NCBI GenBank assembly: GCA_026874595.1
Contig: CM049321.1
Span: 20,804,979 to 20,868,978, forward strand
Direction of reading: 5' to 3'
DNA: 64,000 bases
From: Sipunculus nudus
Taxonomy: Eukaryota; Annelida; Sipuncula; Golfingiida; Sipunculidae
In this document: one piece after another, positions 54,201 through 64,000 of the stretch
Numbering within the stretch: position 1 is the first letter of the stretch
Layout of the letters: the number at the start of each line of letters is the position of its first letter
Translations under genes and position numbers: made by a program
Notes under the pieces: model-generated
The model's input: only the letters and a program-made list of their open reading frames with translations
Told to the model about the DNA's origin: nothing
The model's database searches: none

Positions 54201-54591
54201 ATCCTAATATAATAAATACCTCGGGATGTCGAATTCCAATTGCATTCACAACAAATCTGGAAACTTTATTCTCGAAATGTTCAGGGTTGTTCTTTCTTAA
54301 AGCCCTGACATTTTATCATAAACGCTGACATATAAGTACAGGCATACCATTTGGAACTGGTAAGATTGAACGGATATATTATTTTGTCTGGCAATTATAT
54401 TTCCCCTACTTATTTGCTCACATAAAATTAGTCGTCCCAAACGTTATATACTCTTATCTTGTTTAATAGTAACATACCAGCATAAGGTTATAATTGTTTA
54501 AAATAATGGCATAGGTAAAAGAAAGATAAAGTAATGGTCATCAAATTTAAAAAAAAAGTTGAGCAGGTAAGATACACGAGCTTATTCTTAC

Positions 54592-54700
54592 ATGCAAAAC
54601 TAACAAAAGTTTTGTTGTACTCAGTAGGCTTCCATTTTATATTATGGATATTATTGTTTTGTCATGTTTTTAGAAAAGTTAAACATTCATCAATTGTGTT
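54592..54700 (-). pseudogene. C-type lectin pseudogene C2, last CTLD exon only
   Basis: The minus strand reads IKWKPTEYNKTFVSFAC before a GTAAG donor at 54591, matching the intact gene's LSWKSVGCNSKYDFICFAC. It retains the aromatic pattern but lacks the penultimate Cys. It lies at the truncated edge of unit C; all exons that would precede it are absent. Confidence 0.6.
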
Positions 54701-55497
54701 TGTATATAACATTTTGTGCATGGTATTCTCAAATTATTTAGACATTTTTTACAATAGTTATTTTATTAGTTTGAATGTGGTGGGTCTACAAAATACATGT
54801 AATCGTAGGTTTTTGTTTTTTGATGGGCAAAATTAAACAACTGTCAAACCTTTTTAATAATTGTTTTCCTGTCTCATTGAGTGGATGTGTGCCTGGATGG
54901 AGTGTTTTTTTTTTGTCTGTCCCACGGTTAATCTGTCTGGATATCATTTGTACCATAGACCTTAACCAAATCCAACAAATAGAGGGCATAAAAAAATAAA
55001 GATTGAGAGAGAGGGAAATATATCTGAAGCTTCTTAGATAGAAATCAATCCTTTTAATACATAATGATACGAGACATTCTACATATATAAATATATAGGG
55101 CTTACAAATGCGTGGTTAACATTAAGCTAATTTTGAATCAGAGAATTTTTAAAAATACAAAAAAGAATATTAAAACAACTGATTGTTCATCTGCTAATCT
55201 GGCTCTATGATATTAGCCATGACGGCTAAGCAGTAGCTGTGGTACCTCAGGGCGCCAGTAAGATATAAGTTTGTCTTGAACAGAACACGTGACCTTCTTA
55301 AAAAAATACAGTTTTACTGAATCAAATGTACCTAATCTTTTGAGAATAGTACATGTTATTCTTTGTTCCAAATTAGTTTCGCCGTATACAATTTCATACA
55401 TGCTTGAGTACAAGACATGCACTAAACGTAATCAAACAGGTGGCGGCGATATATTGCGAAAGACCGAGGGACCAGAGATAAATAATAGAAAGTGTAT

Positions 55498-55545
55498 ATA
55501 TTTATATATATATATATATATATATAAATATATATATATATACAT
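55498..55545. repeat. Interrupted TA microsatellite, unit D
   Basis: A TA-rich run with interruptions at the position that is expanded in unit C (43231) and short in A and B. Confidence 0.85.
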
Positions 55546-55939
55546 ATATATTATTGTTTTAACTTTCCAATACAATAGGTTCAGAATTGAAAAAGCTTAA
55601 CCTTTACATGTAGAAAACACCAGTAAAATATATAATAATGACCAGTGGAGTGATTCGAAAACTTAACGCATAATGAAGGTTATGGCTTAAATGTAAACTA
55701 ATATTAGATAACCCATATGCTTTAATATTGTAAAAGATACTCTACTTTGTATGGGTAATAACACATTTATTAACACAGCTGGGGTAATATTATATAGGTC
55801 AAATTGGTGGATTCAAAACTGCTATATCCGATCCGCGGTTTATATAAATGACTAAAAGAGATAATGAACCATATATATAATTGCTCTATTCAGTAGAAAA
55901 CATCTATAAAGCCATACTACTTCACCTCTGCCTACTCCT

Positions 55940-57870
55940 GCCCCTAAGCAAAATGTGACATATCAATGTCATAAACAATAAACTAAAAACGTATATCGAG
56001 AAGGAGGCAACAAAGAAGACCGTGAACATAAGCAACTGGTAAAGACTGTTGTCCCGTGTTTTACTTTCCTCTTCTAAATATATAATTATGGATAAACATT
56101 GATAATGAAACATAAAACGCTGAAGTGATTGTCAAAGTATATTTGCAGAGCGCTCATTGATGTTCTAGCGATTAAATTTCGACACATATCTGTATGAATT
56201 TAATATCATGCAGCGAGTTTCATTATAAAACAAAATGACGGCATTTGCATCAGGAAGGACAACCAAATTTATGTCAAACGAACGTATCAAACGTGTTTGT
56301 GTTTTAACAAGCGCCATTGTTAACATATGTGTTGCGATTTGTATCTGTGACTTTACAAATCACAAGACTTGCTAAGCTCGACAATTTACAAATAAAATTA
56401 ACATTACCACGCATATCAAACATTCATTTAATAACACTAGAGTACACGTTAAACGTTATGAACCTTTCCTCAAAGACCATTAATTTCGGTTAGTCTTTGT
56501 GTTGATAATATGTTTCATTCCTCTATGTATCTTTTTTTTGTTCCGATGTGTAGGCCTGTTTCCATAAGAGGTACCAAATGATCCCGATTTTTCCATTATG
56601 ATTACAGCCGATCACCTGTTATAATCAACGAGACACTATCACTTAAAAATGTTTACACTATCAGTGCTGTCAAGCTACGTATAATAGTGCCGCTTGCCAC
56701 AATGGGCTACCTCTGGTTGAACACAACATGTGTAGCATGTCAAGGCAAATAACGCTCCCTGCTTTCAAATTTGAAGCGCTTTAAAGTGCGTCCCCATTGT
56801 TACCAAAACCACGCTTCTTAGATAATCTTAAAATAGTATTTGCTCTTGTCGATAACTATTAATTCAGTGGAATATTCTCGGTAGTTAATGTCATATACGC
56901 TGTATCAAGCTGAATCAGTTAAATAACAGGAGGAAATTGTATAAAAATGAATTCGGCTGTGCCCTTCCAAATACTTACCCTCTATTTCGATGGAACAAAT
57001 GTTACCAGGTGTAATGGTACACATTTGATTAATAGCCACCCCGTAATCAGAGGGAAACATTGTTACTATCTGTCCGCGGTGTAAAATAAATGGAACAGCC
57101 AAATGAAACACCGTGGCACCTGGTTTCGAAAGGCCAGCGCAGACAGATTATTGTTGACAAATGCAATTTCTCACCGTGATTCCCCGTAAAATCTCATTAT
57201 TATGGGGCGTGATTGTGGAGATTGCGCGTGTCCCATATCCATATGGCATTTAAGGAAAGTTATAAACACAATGTTTGTATCGGCGATGTTTTTTTCACTT
57301 GTGTCTCTGAGTAGTGACCAACGGGTTAATTTCTTGACGTGTTCTTTTTTTTTAATTTATCTGTGTTTTTTTTAATAAACGCCGGCCTTAAATAGAAGCC
57401 GGCCTTGTTAAGATTCCGGGTAAAAACGCAGCGTCTTAAAATAAAAAAAATACCTATTGCTATTTAAGGTGCCTTTGATCTTCATGCTTGCCTTCTGAAT
57501 ATGTTTTATTTTAATTTTCCCTTGAAAATGTCCCCACATTTCATAGTGCGTGTGGTTTAGTTACTATTGTCCCCTGAAGATGTCTCCACATGTCATAATT
57601 GTACTTGTGAATTGCAAACAAAAGGGAAATTTTATTTTTGTTTTGTAGCTGATGATACTAAATTGTCAGACAGACACTCAAAAACTAATCCTAAAAAGGT
57701 ATCCACGAGAGGAGTCACTGACCTTAATTGAATGAAAACGAATAATATGTTGGAACATTATCACACTAAAACAAAACCTTGACGGACGGCCAGACATCGG
57801 GACAGACAGACAAAGCCTAACAATGTCTCCGTTCAGCGGAAGCCGGGGACAATAACAATGAATACATTTA
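55940..57870. other. Unit D-specific block without gene
   Basis: About 1.9 kb that replaces the lectin gene 1 exons found in unit A. I see no coding sequence. It contains two near-copies of a 'atgtctccacat' phrase (about 57525 and 57575) and a GGCCGGCTT-like word repeated in opposite context near 57385. A 'gacggacggccagacatc' segment near 57780 resembles short GC-rich dispersed repeats. Origin unknown. Confidence 0.45.
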
Positions 57871-58227
57871 TTAGGATGAACTGTTCCTGCAATTCTTTAA
57901 GACTTGTGTTTTTGCTGTAATCATTTTATAAACTTTCTAAAAAGCAGATACATTTTTAATTTTCCTTTAACACAGAAAACATAGTGTTGTCGCAGTTTCC
58001 AATATAGTTTTCTTAACATATACACTTGAAATATTCCACTTTATCAAGTTCAGATCCTAATAAAAGAATAAAAATTATTTATTGGTGCCTAAACATTAAA
58101 ATAACACTTTCATTATTGGAACTTTGTATTCCAGTTAGATTTAGTCAAAACAAAGTCGTATTCTATGGAGATATCATTGCACAAGATATGAAAAACAAAA
58201 TAAATAAGTAATGAAATAATAGTTTAC

Positions 58228-58297
58228 CTAACATAAATGCTTCACTCTCTGGGCACTGCAAAAAGGTAAACAGCAGCCAGACAGATATGAACCCCAT
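58228..58297 (-). pseudogene. Orphan lectin leader exon, unit D (D1)
   Basis: A 70-nt exon with ATG at 58297 and a phase-1 donor at 58227, encoding the same signal peptide as the leaders in A and B. Downstream CTLD exons of this gene are missing from unit D. The exon and about 85 bp upstream are far better conserved than the sequence around them. Confidence 0.75.
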
Positions 58298-60063
58298 CTT
58301 GTCGTCTCCTTTTACTGTCAAGAAGGTGGCTTTGATATATTTCATGACACCGTGTTCTGATTCCCGCACAAGCTAGATTCCTTGCAGGAGGAGTTACTGT
58401 TTATTTCCGTCCTTTTTTATATGGTTAACTAAGCATCGTCATTGTCATAATGGTTATACGATTCCTGACAAAGGCGTAATTGTCTGTTCAGTGTTTGCAT
58501 ATATAAATTTAATAAACATAATAGTGGTTGTTTTATATGTCATTTATGTAATTCTAGTAGGTGTTTTAGGTGAGGAGGTTATAGATGGACAAAGGGATAA
58601 TAGGCTGACCGTATTTCTAACTGACTGTCCGCCTATCCCGTAGATCTGTATACCACGCGAGTATTATCTAATTTAGAGTGCTAACGTTCTATGAATCAAC
58701 AAAAAGTCGATTCAAATACATTTAAAATATTACATGCTAAAACCATTTTTCTTAAGACAAGTTTTCTGTTGTTTATAGTATAATGCTGGCTATTAGAATC
58801 CAAACAAGGCAGATGACTGTCAATGGTAGAGGTGTCCTTCGTAGCCTCCCTCGCTCGCTATGTGTCTGAATTAATGCATATTCATAAACCTTTATACGTT
58901 TGAATGATTGGCGGATTAAACAATTTTGCGAATCAGTCTGCGTGGTGAGGAGGAATCGGTTAGCCGATCGGAGGCCCAAAATATTTATATGCAAGTGCTT
59001 GATACTGTTACTTGGAAATGGGTGTTGATACGTGCAATTATATTAAAAATTATTAAGCTTGAATGTAGGGGTATTCGTTTATCAGTGCACAATTGCAATT
59101 TCATTCACGTGTATACAGCCTCAATGAGATTTAATGCTTGCTATATTCAGTAAATAGTAAATGGACATGTAAGCGCCTGAGATTAATCGATTGCTATGTG
59201 GAGTAAATAGTAGAAATGGACATATGAGCAATGATCCACGATTTCTGGCTGCACTGCTAAAGTATCAGTATATGTGTGTCCTTTATTTACAGATAAAATA
59301 ACTGAACAGTAATTTAGTATCAATTTGCTAAGAATGATTTATCCATCAAGTACTGTTACTGTTTGAATAGCTGGTTTTAACATCGCTATATATATATATT
59401 CTGTATATCCTATATTCACATGGAAAATAACCGCGCATTTCTTTGTAAGACAAACCCAATATTTTCCCGTATTATTTCTCATCGTTGTGTCATATTAGAA
59501 AATATTAACGTAAACAAAAGTAGTTTTCATTACAGATAGAGGGCTTGAAACTTTACCTCTTAAGCAATCAGCTGTCTGTGGTTTATGGTTATATTTCAAA
59601 TGCTGCCCTGGGTATATATTAGTAATAAAGTTTCCTTTTTTGCTGCAAATTGGACCCGCGTGATATTATTATTATTATGAGTGTTAGAAAAATATTGAAT
59701 CATTTTTACTTATGTGATGGTGATATAACCACAAACTTAACCGTAATGCAACATTATCTTAAGAATTAGGCTGTAGATAAGAAAGTATTTCTAGGGATTT
59801 TTCATTTTCCCACCTTATCCAACATTTATGTTGTCGACGACAAAAAAAAATTACACGGCCTTCCTTAAACACCAACTGACAATTTAAACCTGCACTAATT
59901 GAGGCATGGAGTGTCTCCTGACGTGTGCGACCTCGCCCATTTTACTTCAGAGTTGGCAAAGCATTATCTGACTTTAGCAATACCCAACTTTAAATGTCTC
60001 GACTTTTGATCCCCGTCTAATTATATGTTATCAATGTGTGGTTTTCATTCAAAATAGAAATAT

Positions 60064-60071
60064 CGATCGAG
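60064..60071. other. Empty hAT target site
   Basis: Sequence cgatcgag occurs once between flanks 'tcaaaatagaaatat' and 'gccaagaaaaat', which match the left and right flanks of the hAT insertions in A, B and C. This is the pre-insertion state of the target and validates the 8-bp duplication. Confidence 0.9.
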
Positions 60072-60744
60072 GCCAAGAAAAATTATTACTCCTGCCAGAC
60101 CAAGCCTTATGTGCCAAATACAGCTATTCAAGATGTATAAACTTGTCAAATTTCTGCCCGTCAAGTCAGCCCACTCCCGGGATATGTTTGCTTTTCATCC
60201 GAAATACAAGTATATAGGAACGCTTAACATGCAACAATATTGGCCGTTTGGAAGGCCGATATCTAAATTCACTCCTTGGATGTGTACACAGACCTACGCT
60301 ACCAAAACAATGTTGGAGGTGGCGCCGACCGTCTTGAGTACATATAAGCTGATCCGAGATGTATGGATGGAAATACAAAATACCTGAATGTTACGTCAGA
60401 CAACTCCCGATATGTCCACTTAATTAAGCTATACATTGTACAAGGGGCCACCAGTTTTGCGTCCGAGAAAGCTTTTCAGGATGTATAAAGTTCAGAAAAA
60501 TACTTAACAAACCATGAAAACCCCAGTTGTGCAGCAGCGGTTTTATGGTACCACGTCCCTTTCTAATCCTGGCATACATGTTGAACTACATATAAATACT
60601 GAATAATATTGGACTGTTATTTAACCTGGAAACGGGTTTGCATTATGCCAAGGCTATTTCAAATACATTTAAGGATTTTCTATTTTAACATTCACCGTGT
60701 TGGTCAATATAAACTCTAGACTCCTTGTTCTAATATACTTTGGA

Positions 60745-61730
60745 TATTAAATAAGACACCCTTTTGAGGACCAAACCGCACCTCGGAGCAGGCCATGTGG
60801 TGCAAAGCTCTTCTGTGTTTGATAAACCTTAGACCAAGAGTGTTTTACTTTTCTTCTTGCATAATTTGTTGGCGTTGAACCATTTGTTAGGGGTGGCAGT
60901 GCAGTTTACAATTACACATGTCTCTCAGGCAGGCGTTTCGTGTTGGTCTTTATCTTTCATACAAATCATACTATTACAATCTGAACAACCTGAAATTTGT
61001 GAGAACTAAATAAATAATCTATGTGCGATCCACGTGTGTTTTTTTTTTTTTTTTTGTACTTTTTACTCTTGGTTAACATTAAAATCAGTCAAAGTGCCGA
61101 CAAACTTGTACTAGTTTCAAGAAATGGGTTCTCTTTGGTATGAGATACATGAACTCAATTTTTTTTTATAGGAAAGTGTCTAGCCTTTTACTCAGATGTA
61201 ACAGTCATGAACAAAGGTTGCGTATTCATAACTCTCTACCTTTATTTTCACACACAAACCCTTCCCCGTCAGTCCTGCAGTCTGTTGCATTCGCCGAGAG
61301 GGACTGTAATCTCAAAGCAGCGCAGGTTCATTATTTAGTTATCAGGATCACAAAAATACACCAAGTTAATCATTTAAAGCCAAGTTTCAAACAGTAGCCC
61401 CTATGTCACTTTTGCAAATTAAAACTTGAATTCAAAGATGCAGAAAATATACTTCACAGACTGATTATCTGGTATTTTACAGTATGTATTATGATAAGAG
61501 CTTATGCACATACGTTAGATAACACAAATACACTGGATTCCCTGCCATTAATCAAAGTGTCTGCATTAGTAATTTCCAGCCAAAGCCATTTAAATTACAT
61601 ATTGTACCTGTGCATTGCCTCCGCAATAATTTCTTCATATTGGTCTTTGAGATGGAAAGGTAACGTAAGTTAATTATCTTGACATGTCTGACGAGTAGAG
61701 TGATAATACATTCGTAACTGGGAACACTTG
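60745..61730 (-). pseudogene. C-type lectin pseudogene D2
   Basis: CTLD1 first half at about 61725-61560 (YHSTRQTCQD, EEIIAEAMHRYN, then NGRES) has two in-frame stops and has lost the WKWID Trp pair. CTLD1 second half at about 61335-61240 is open from TCAALRL through ATDC to FVCENK, and keeps a GTAGAG donor that A2 and B2 have lost. CTLD2 first half at 60980-60745 reads TCVIVNCT, KWFNANKLCKK, then a TAA. No CTLD2 second half remains. The Ty3/gypsy LTR begins about 90 bp upstream of this fragment. Confidence 0.75.
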
Positions 61731-61756
61731 TATTGAAGAGAAGTACAAATGTACAC

Positions 61757-61758
<2 letters not shown>

Positions 61759-61811
<53 letters not shown>
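61759..61811. repeat. TA microsatellite abutting the LTR
   Basis: A TA run of about 53 bp that ends where the Ty3/gypsy LTR begins, so the retroelement seems to have inserted into or beside this repeat. Confidence 0.93.
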
Positions 61812-61815
<4 letters not shown>

Positions 61816-62506
61816 ATCTTCCAGCTACGATGCGGAGCTCAAACCGATGTTGCGGGAAGCGACCACTCTCCGAACCTCTCACGGACAAACAAGGGCAAAT
61901 GGCGATAAATCCTTTAATGGTCCTGATGAAAACAGACCAGAGTTTAGTGTAACGTGAGGCTTCTACAAAGTCCATATATAACATATTACTTATATTACAT
62001 ATAAGCGATACAGAGTTAAAACACAGAAACACATAGAAAACAACTTAAACCTTAAACCTTAGGATGAAGGCATTATGTACTATTTTTACAAAACACTAAA
62101 ATATGACTTTGCGAGTTACTGGATGAAATATAGGAAGAAAAGGAAATGAATGACTGAAATTAGCAAGAATGAAACCATTTCTCACCTGATGAATACAGAA
62201 CAGAGTATAGTGAAGCGTGTGGTTTCTACAAAGTCCTATGGCAGAGTGACGGCTGAACGGACTTCTGGTCCGGCGTTTCCGCCACTCTGCACACTGTCAG
62301 GTGATAGTTTGTTATTGAAGGTTTTTAAAATAATTTAAATAACATAGGCCGGACTTAGCAACAAACAAGCGGGTCGAAGACGACCTGAGCATTTTGGTCT
62401 TGTGTTAAAACAACCACTCATTTTAGCAACCAGTTCTCCCTGTCTTGTCCTGGCGATGCAAGAAACACTTTTGTCCCGGCGTTGTAAGAAACAAATACCC
62501 GTTACA
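61812..62506 (-). repeat. 3' long terminal repeat of the Ty3/gypsy element
   Basis: On the minus strand it starts TGTAACGGG at 62506, directly after a polypurine tract, and ends GATTACA at 61812 next to the TA microsatellite. It is 695 bp with standard TG...CA borders. Its partner LTR is outside the window, so the borders are inferred from the tract and the TG/CA ends. Confidence 0.78.
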
Positions 62507-62526
62507 CTGTCCCCCGGTTTTTTATT
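62507..62526 (-). other. Polypurine tract
   Basis: Minus strand AATAAAAAACCGGGGGACAG immediately before the LTR start TGTAAC. This is the plus-strand primer position used by Ty3/gypsy elements. Confidence 0.8.
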
Positions 62527-62665
62527 GGCGTCCCGCCAATTTTAATATATCAGACATTATGTTTAAATACTTAAGTGATTTATACCAGTTCGATATATAC
62601 GATGGTAGGTTGGAATATGACGATGTTTTTGACCAACATGGCATATAATTCTATGGAAGCTTATC

Positions 62666-64000
62666 TTAGTAAGTTTTATTTATTGAGGACTGACCATTCA
62701 TTTGTTGGACATTGTATAACCTATTCTTAAATCCTACAATGTAATAACCCGGACGTAATTTGGCGGGTAATTGCCGTTGTCGCCTCGGACGAGCTAAAGG
62801 TGCATTATTTACAGATGGTGCAGATTGATTTAAGCCGTGATCAGAAACATTTAAAGTGGACATCGGTTCATTGGTTTCTTAATCCGATAACACCGGATCC
62901 AGTGGAATAACTGGAACGTTCTGGTCGGATGACGTTTTGGAATGAACAGAGGTATTTTCTGAGATATCAATGGGAATTACAGGGAATTCCTCTACATCGG
63001 GGCTCATTGGTATTGGTATCATATTATCATCTAATATCTCTTCATCGGGAGTTAGACATTCTTTAATGTCGGGTATTACATTATCACCTAATATCTCGTC
63101 TGGAGATAGACACTCTTGAATGTTATCAACTGGTTGTACATTATTCATTTGCGAAGCATGTTGAGGTGTAACCTGCTGAGGAACATCAGAATTCCTTTCA
63201 TTATGCTGGTTTCTGTCAGAAACACTAATAACAAGCTGTGGTTGGTCATCAAATGAGTCGTTCTTCACGTCACTGTCGGAGGAGTCACTGGTATCAAAGG
63301 CAGATGTAACACGTTTCCTTCTACCTGGAGAGGGAGGAAATGTGAAAGGAAGATAGTCTATAGGTAGGAGTAAATTGTGGTGTGCAGTTCGACAGCCGGA
63401 GAAACCACATATACGGGAATCCCTGCTTTGGGTTGTTCCCTCACCACATACACTTCTTTACCCCATTTATCTGTCAGTTTATTTCGACCAATGAGACTAA
63501 GATTACGGACGAGCACTTTATCGTCCACGGCTAAAACAATTCCGCGAAAATTGCGATCATACAGTTTCTTGTGACGTTGTTTGTTTGCTTCTGAAGCTCG
63601 TTGAGCTGTGTCATATGCGAATCTTAGCTCTTTTTTGAGATCTGAAACATACGTTTTATACGTCTTCCCTTGAGTTTGATTATCCACTGCAATGATTGGA
63701 GTTTAGGGGTGTCGCCCAAACATCAAGAACAAAGGTGAGTACCCTGAGGCCTCGATCGTTGTGCAATTGTACGCATGCGTTAACGAACCAACATATGATT
63801 TCTAATCTTTCTTTTGTTCGCATTCAAGGTTTCCCAACATGTTTAACAAAGTTCTATTTAACCGTTCAACAAGGTTTGCTTGAGTATGTGTGGCTTTCTT
63901 AATCCCTGCTAGATGGCATAATTCTTTTATTACAGCAGATTCAGTCTGGCGACCTTGATCGCTACGGATTTGTAAGGGGAAGCCACAATGATTAATGAAC
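62666..64000 (-). pseudogene. Ty3/gypsy pol, integrase C-terminal part (decayed)
   Basis: The frame enters at the window edge within the integrase core: RSDQG (second catalytic Asp, near 63957) and LVERLNRTLL (catalytic Glu, near 63865). It then shows FLMFGRHP and a GPY/F-like segment (KLTDKWGKEVYVV, about 63440-63470). Stops occur at 63802-63804 and 63703-63705. A frameshift near 63370-63400 moves the continuation (HHNLLLPIDYLPF) to another frame, leading into the acidic region at 63268-62879. The final basic segment (RPRRQRQLPAKLRPGYY) ends at 62666. The region between 62879 and 62863 carries a stop. Catalytically dead in this copy. Confidence 0.85.

Larger units (their letters stand above)
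41633..54660. repeat. Tandem segmental duplication, unit C (truncated)
   Basis: Homologous to unit A from 8539 to about 21.5 kb, but with clearly more substitutions and indels than B shows. Homology ends in the CTLD2 exon of gene C2 near 54660. The last 3.6 kb of the unit, including most of gene 2, are missing. Notable differences are a 71-bp TA expansion at 43231, a replaced stretch at about 45530-45680 and an extra block at about 53600-53715. Confidence 0.9.
54838..61811. repeat. Older, rearranged relative of the duplicated unit (unit D)
   Basis: Collinear but strongly diverged homology to unit A in three blocks: about 54838-55930 (A 9.25-10.5 kb), 57880-60500 (A 13.7-19.3 kb, without the hAT) and 60520-61750 (A 19.3-22.9 kb with an internal loss). 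The lectin exons of gene 1 except the leader, and the CTLD2 second-half exon of gene 2, are gone. The block at 55940-57870 has no counterpart in A. Confidence 0.82.
61812..64000 (-). mobile_element. Ty3/gypsy LTR retrotransposon, 3' part, runs off the window
   Basis: Read on the minus strand from the right edge: the end of the integrase core, a GPY/F-like module, a variable acidic region, a basic C-terminal end, a polypurine tract and a 3' LTR. The 5' part and 5' LTR lie beyond position 64000. Two in-frame stops and a frameshift show this copy is not functional. Confidence 0.88.

Overview
The window looks like AT-rich, intron-rich animal nuclear DNA. It has short exons with GT-AG borders, long TA, CT and poly-C simple repeats, a decayed hAT DNA transposon and a decayed Ty3/gypsy retrotransposon. 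A cluster of secreted C-type-lectin-domain (CTLD) genes with these mobile elements would suit a mollusc or another lophotrochozoan. That is inference only; no sequence here fixes the species. There are no bacterial-style operons, no CRISPR array and no RNA genes I can support.

The recognisable host genes are all on the minus strand and belong to one family. The plan is a signal-peptide exon, a 126-nt exon of unknown type, then two CTLDs each split over two exons, then short tail exons. Nearly all exons are phase 1 at both ends. One member (3069-6197) has six exons whose reading frame and splice sites all agree, from the start of CTLD1 to a stop, but no leader exon of its own within the next 2.3 kb. 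The others are decayed copies: A1 and A2, B1 and B2, C1 and C2, D1 (leader only) and D2.

From 8.5 kb onward the window is a tandem segmental duplication. Unit A (8539-25110) and unit B (25111-41632) are almost identical. Unit C (41633 to about 54.66 kb) is more diverged and truncated. Unit D (about 54.84-61.81 kb) is an older, heavily rearranged relative. Units A, B and C each carry the same hAT element at the same site, flanked by near-perfect 8-bp target duplications; unit D has the empty site. The hAT therefore landed after D split off and before A, B and C arose. It was probably already dead, because all three copies share a stop in the BED finger and a frameshift in the transposase body. 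A 3' hAT fragment lies exactly on both the A/B and B/C junctions.

The right end (61812-64000) is the 3' part of a minus-strand Ty3/gypsy element: integrase, a variable C-terminal region, polypurine tract and one LTR. Its LTR abuts a TA microsatellite in unit D. Positions 1-3000 and 6.2-8.5 kb hold no gene I can defend.
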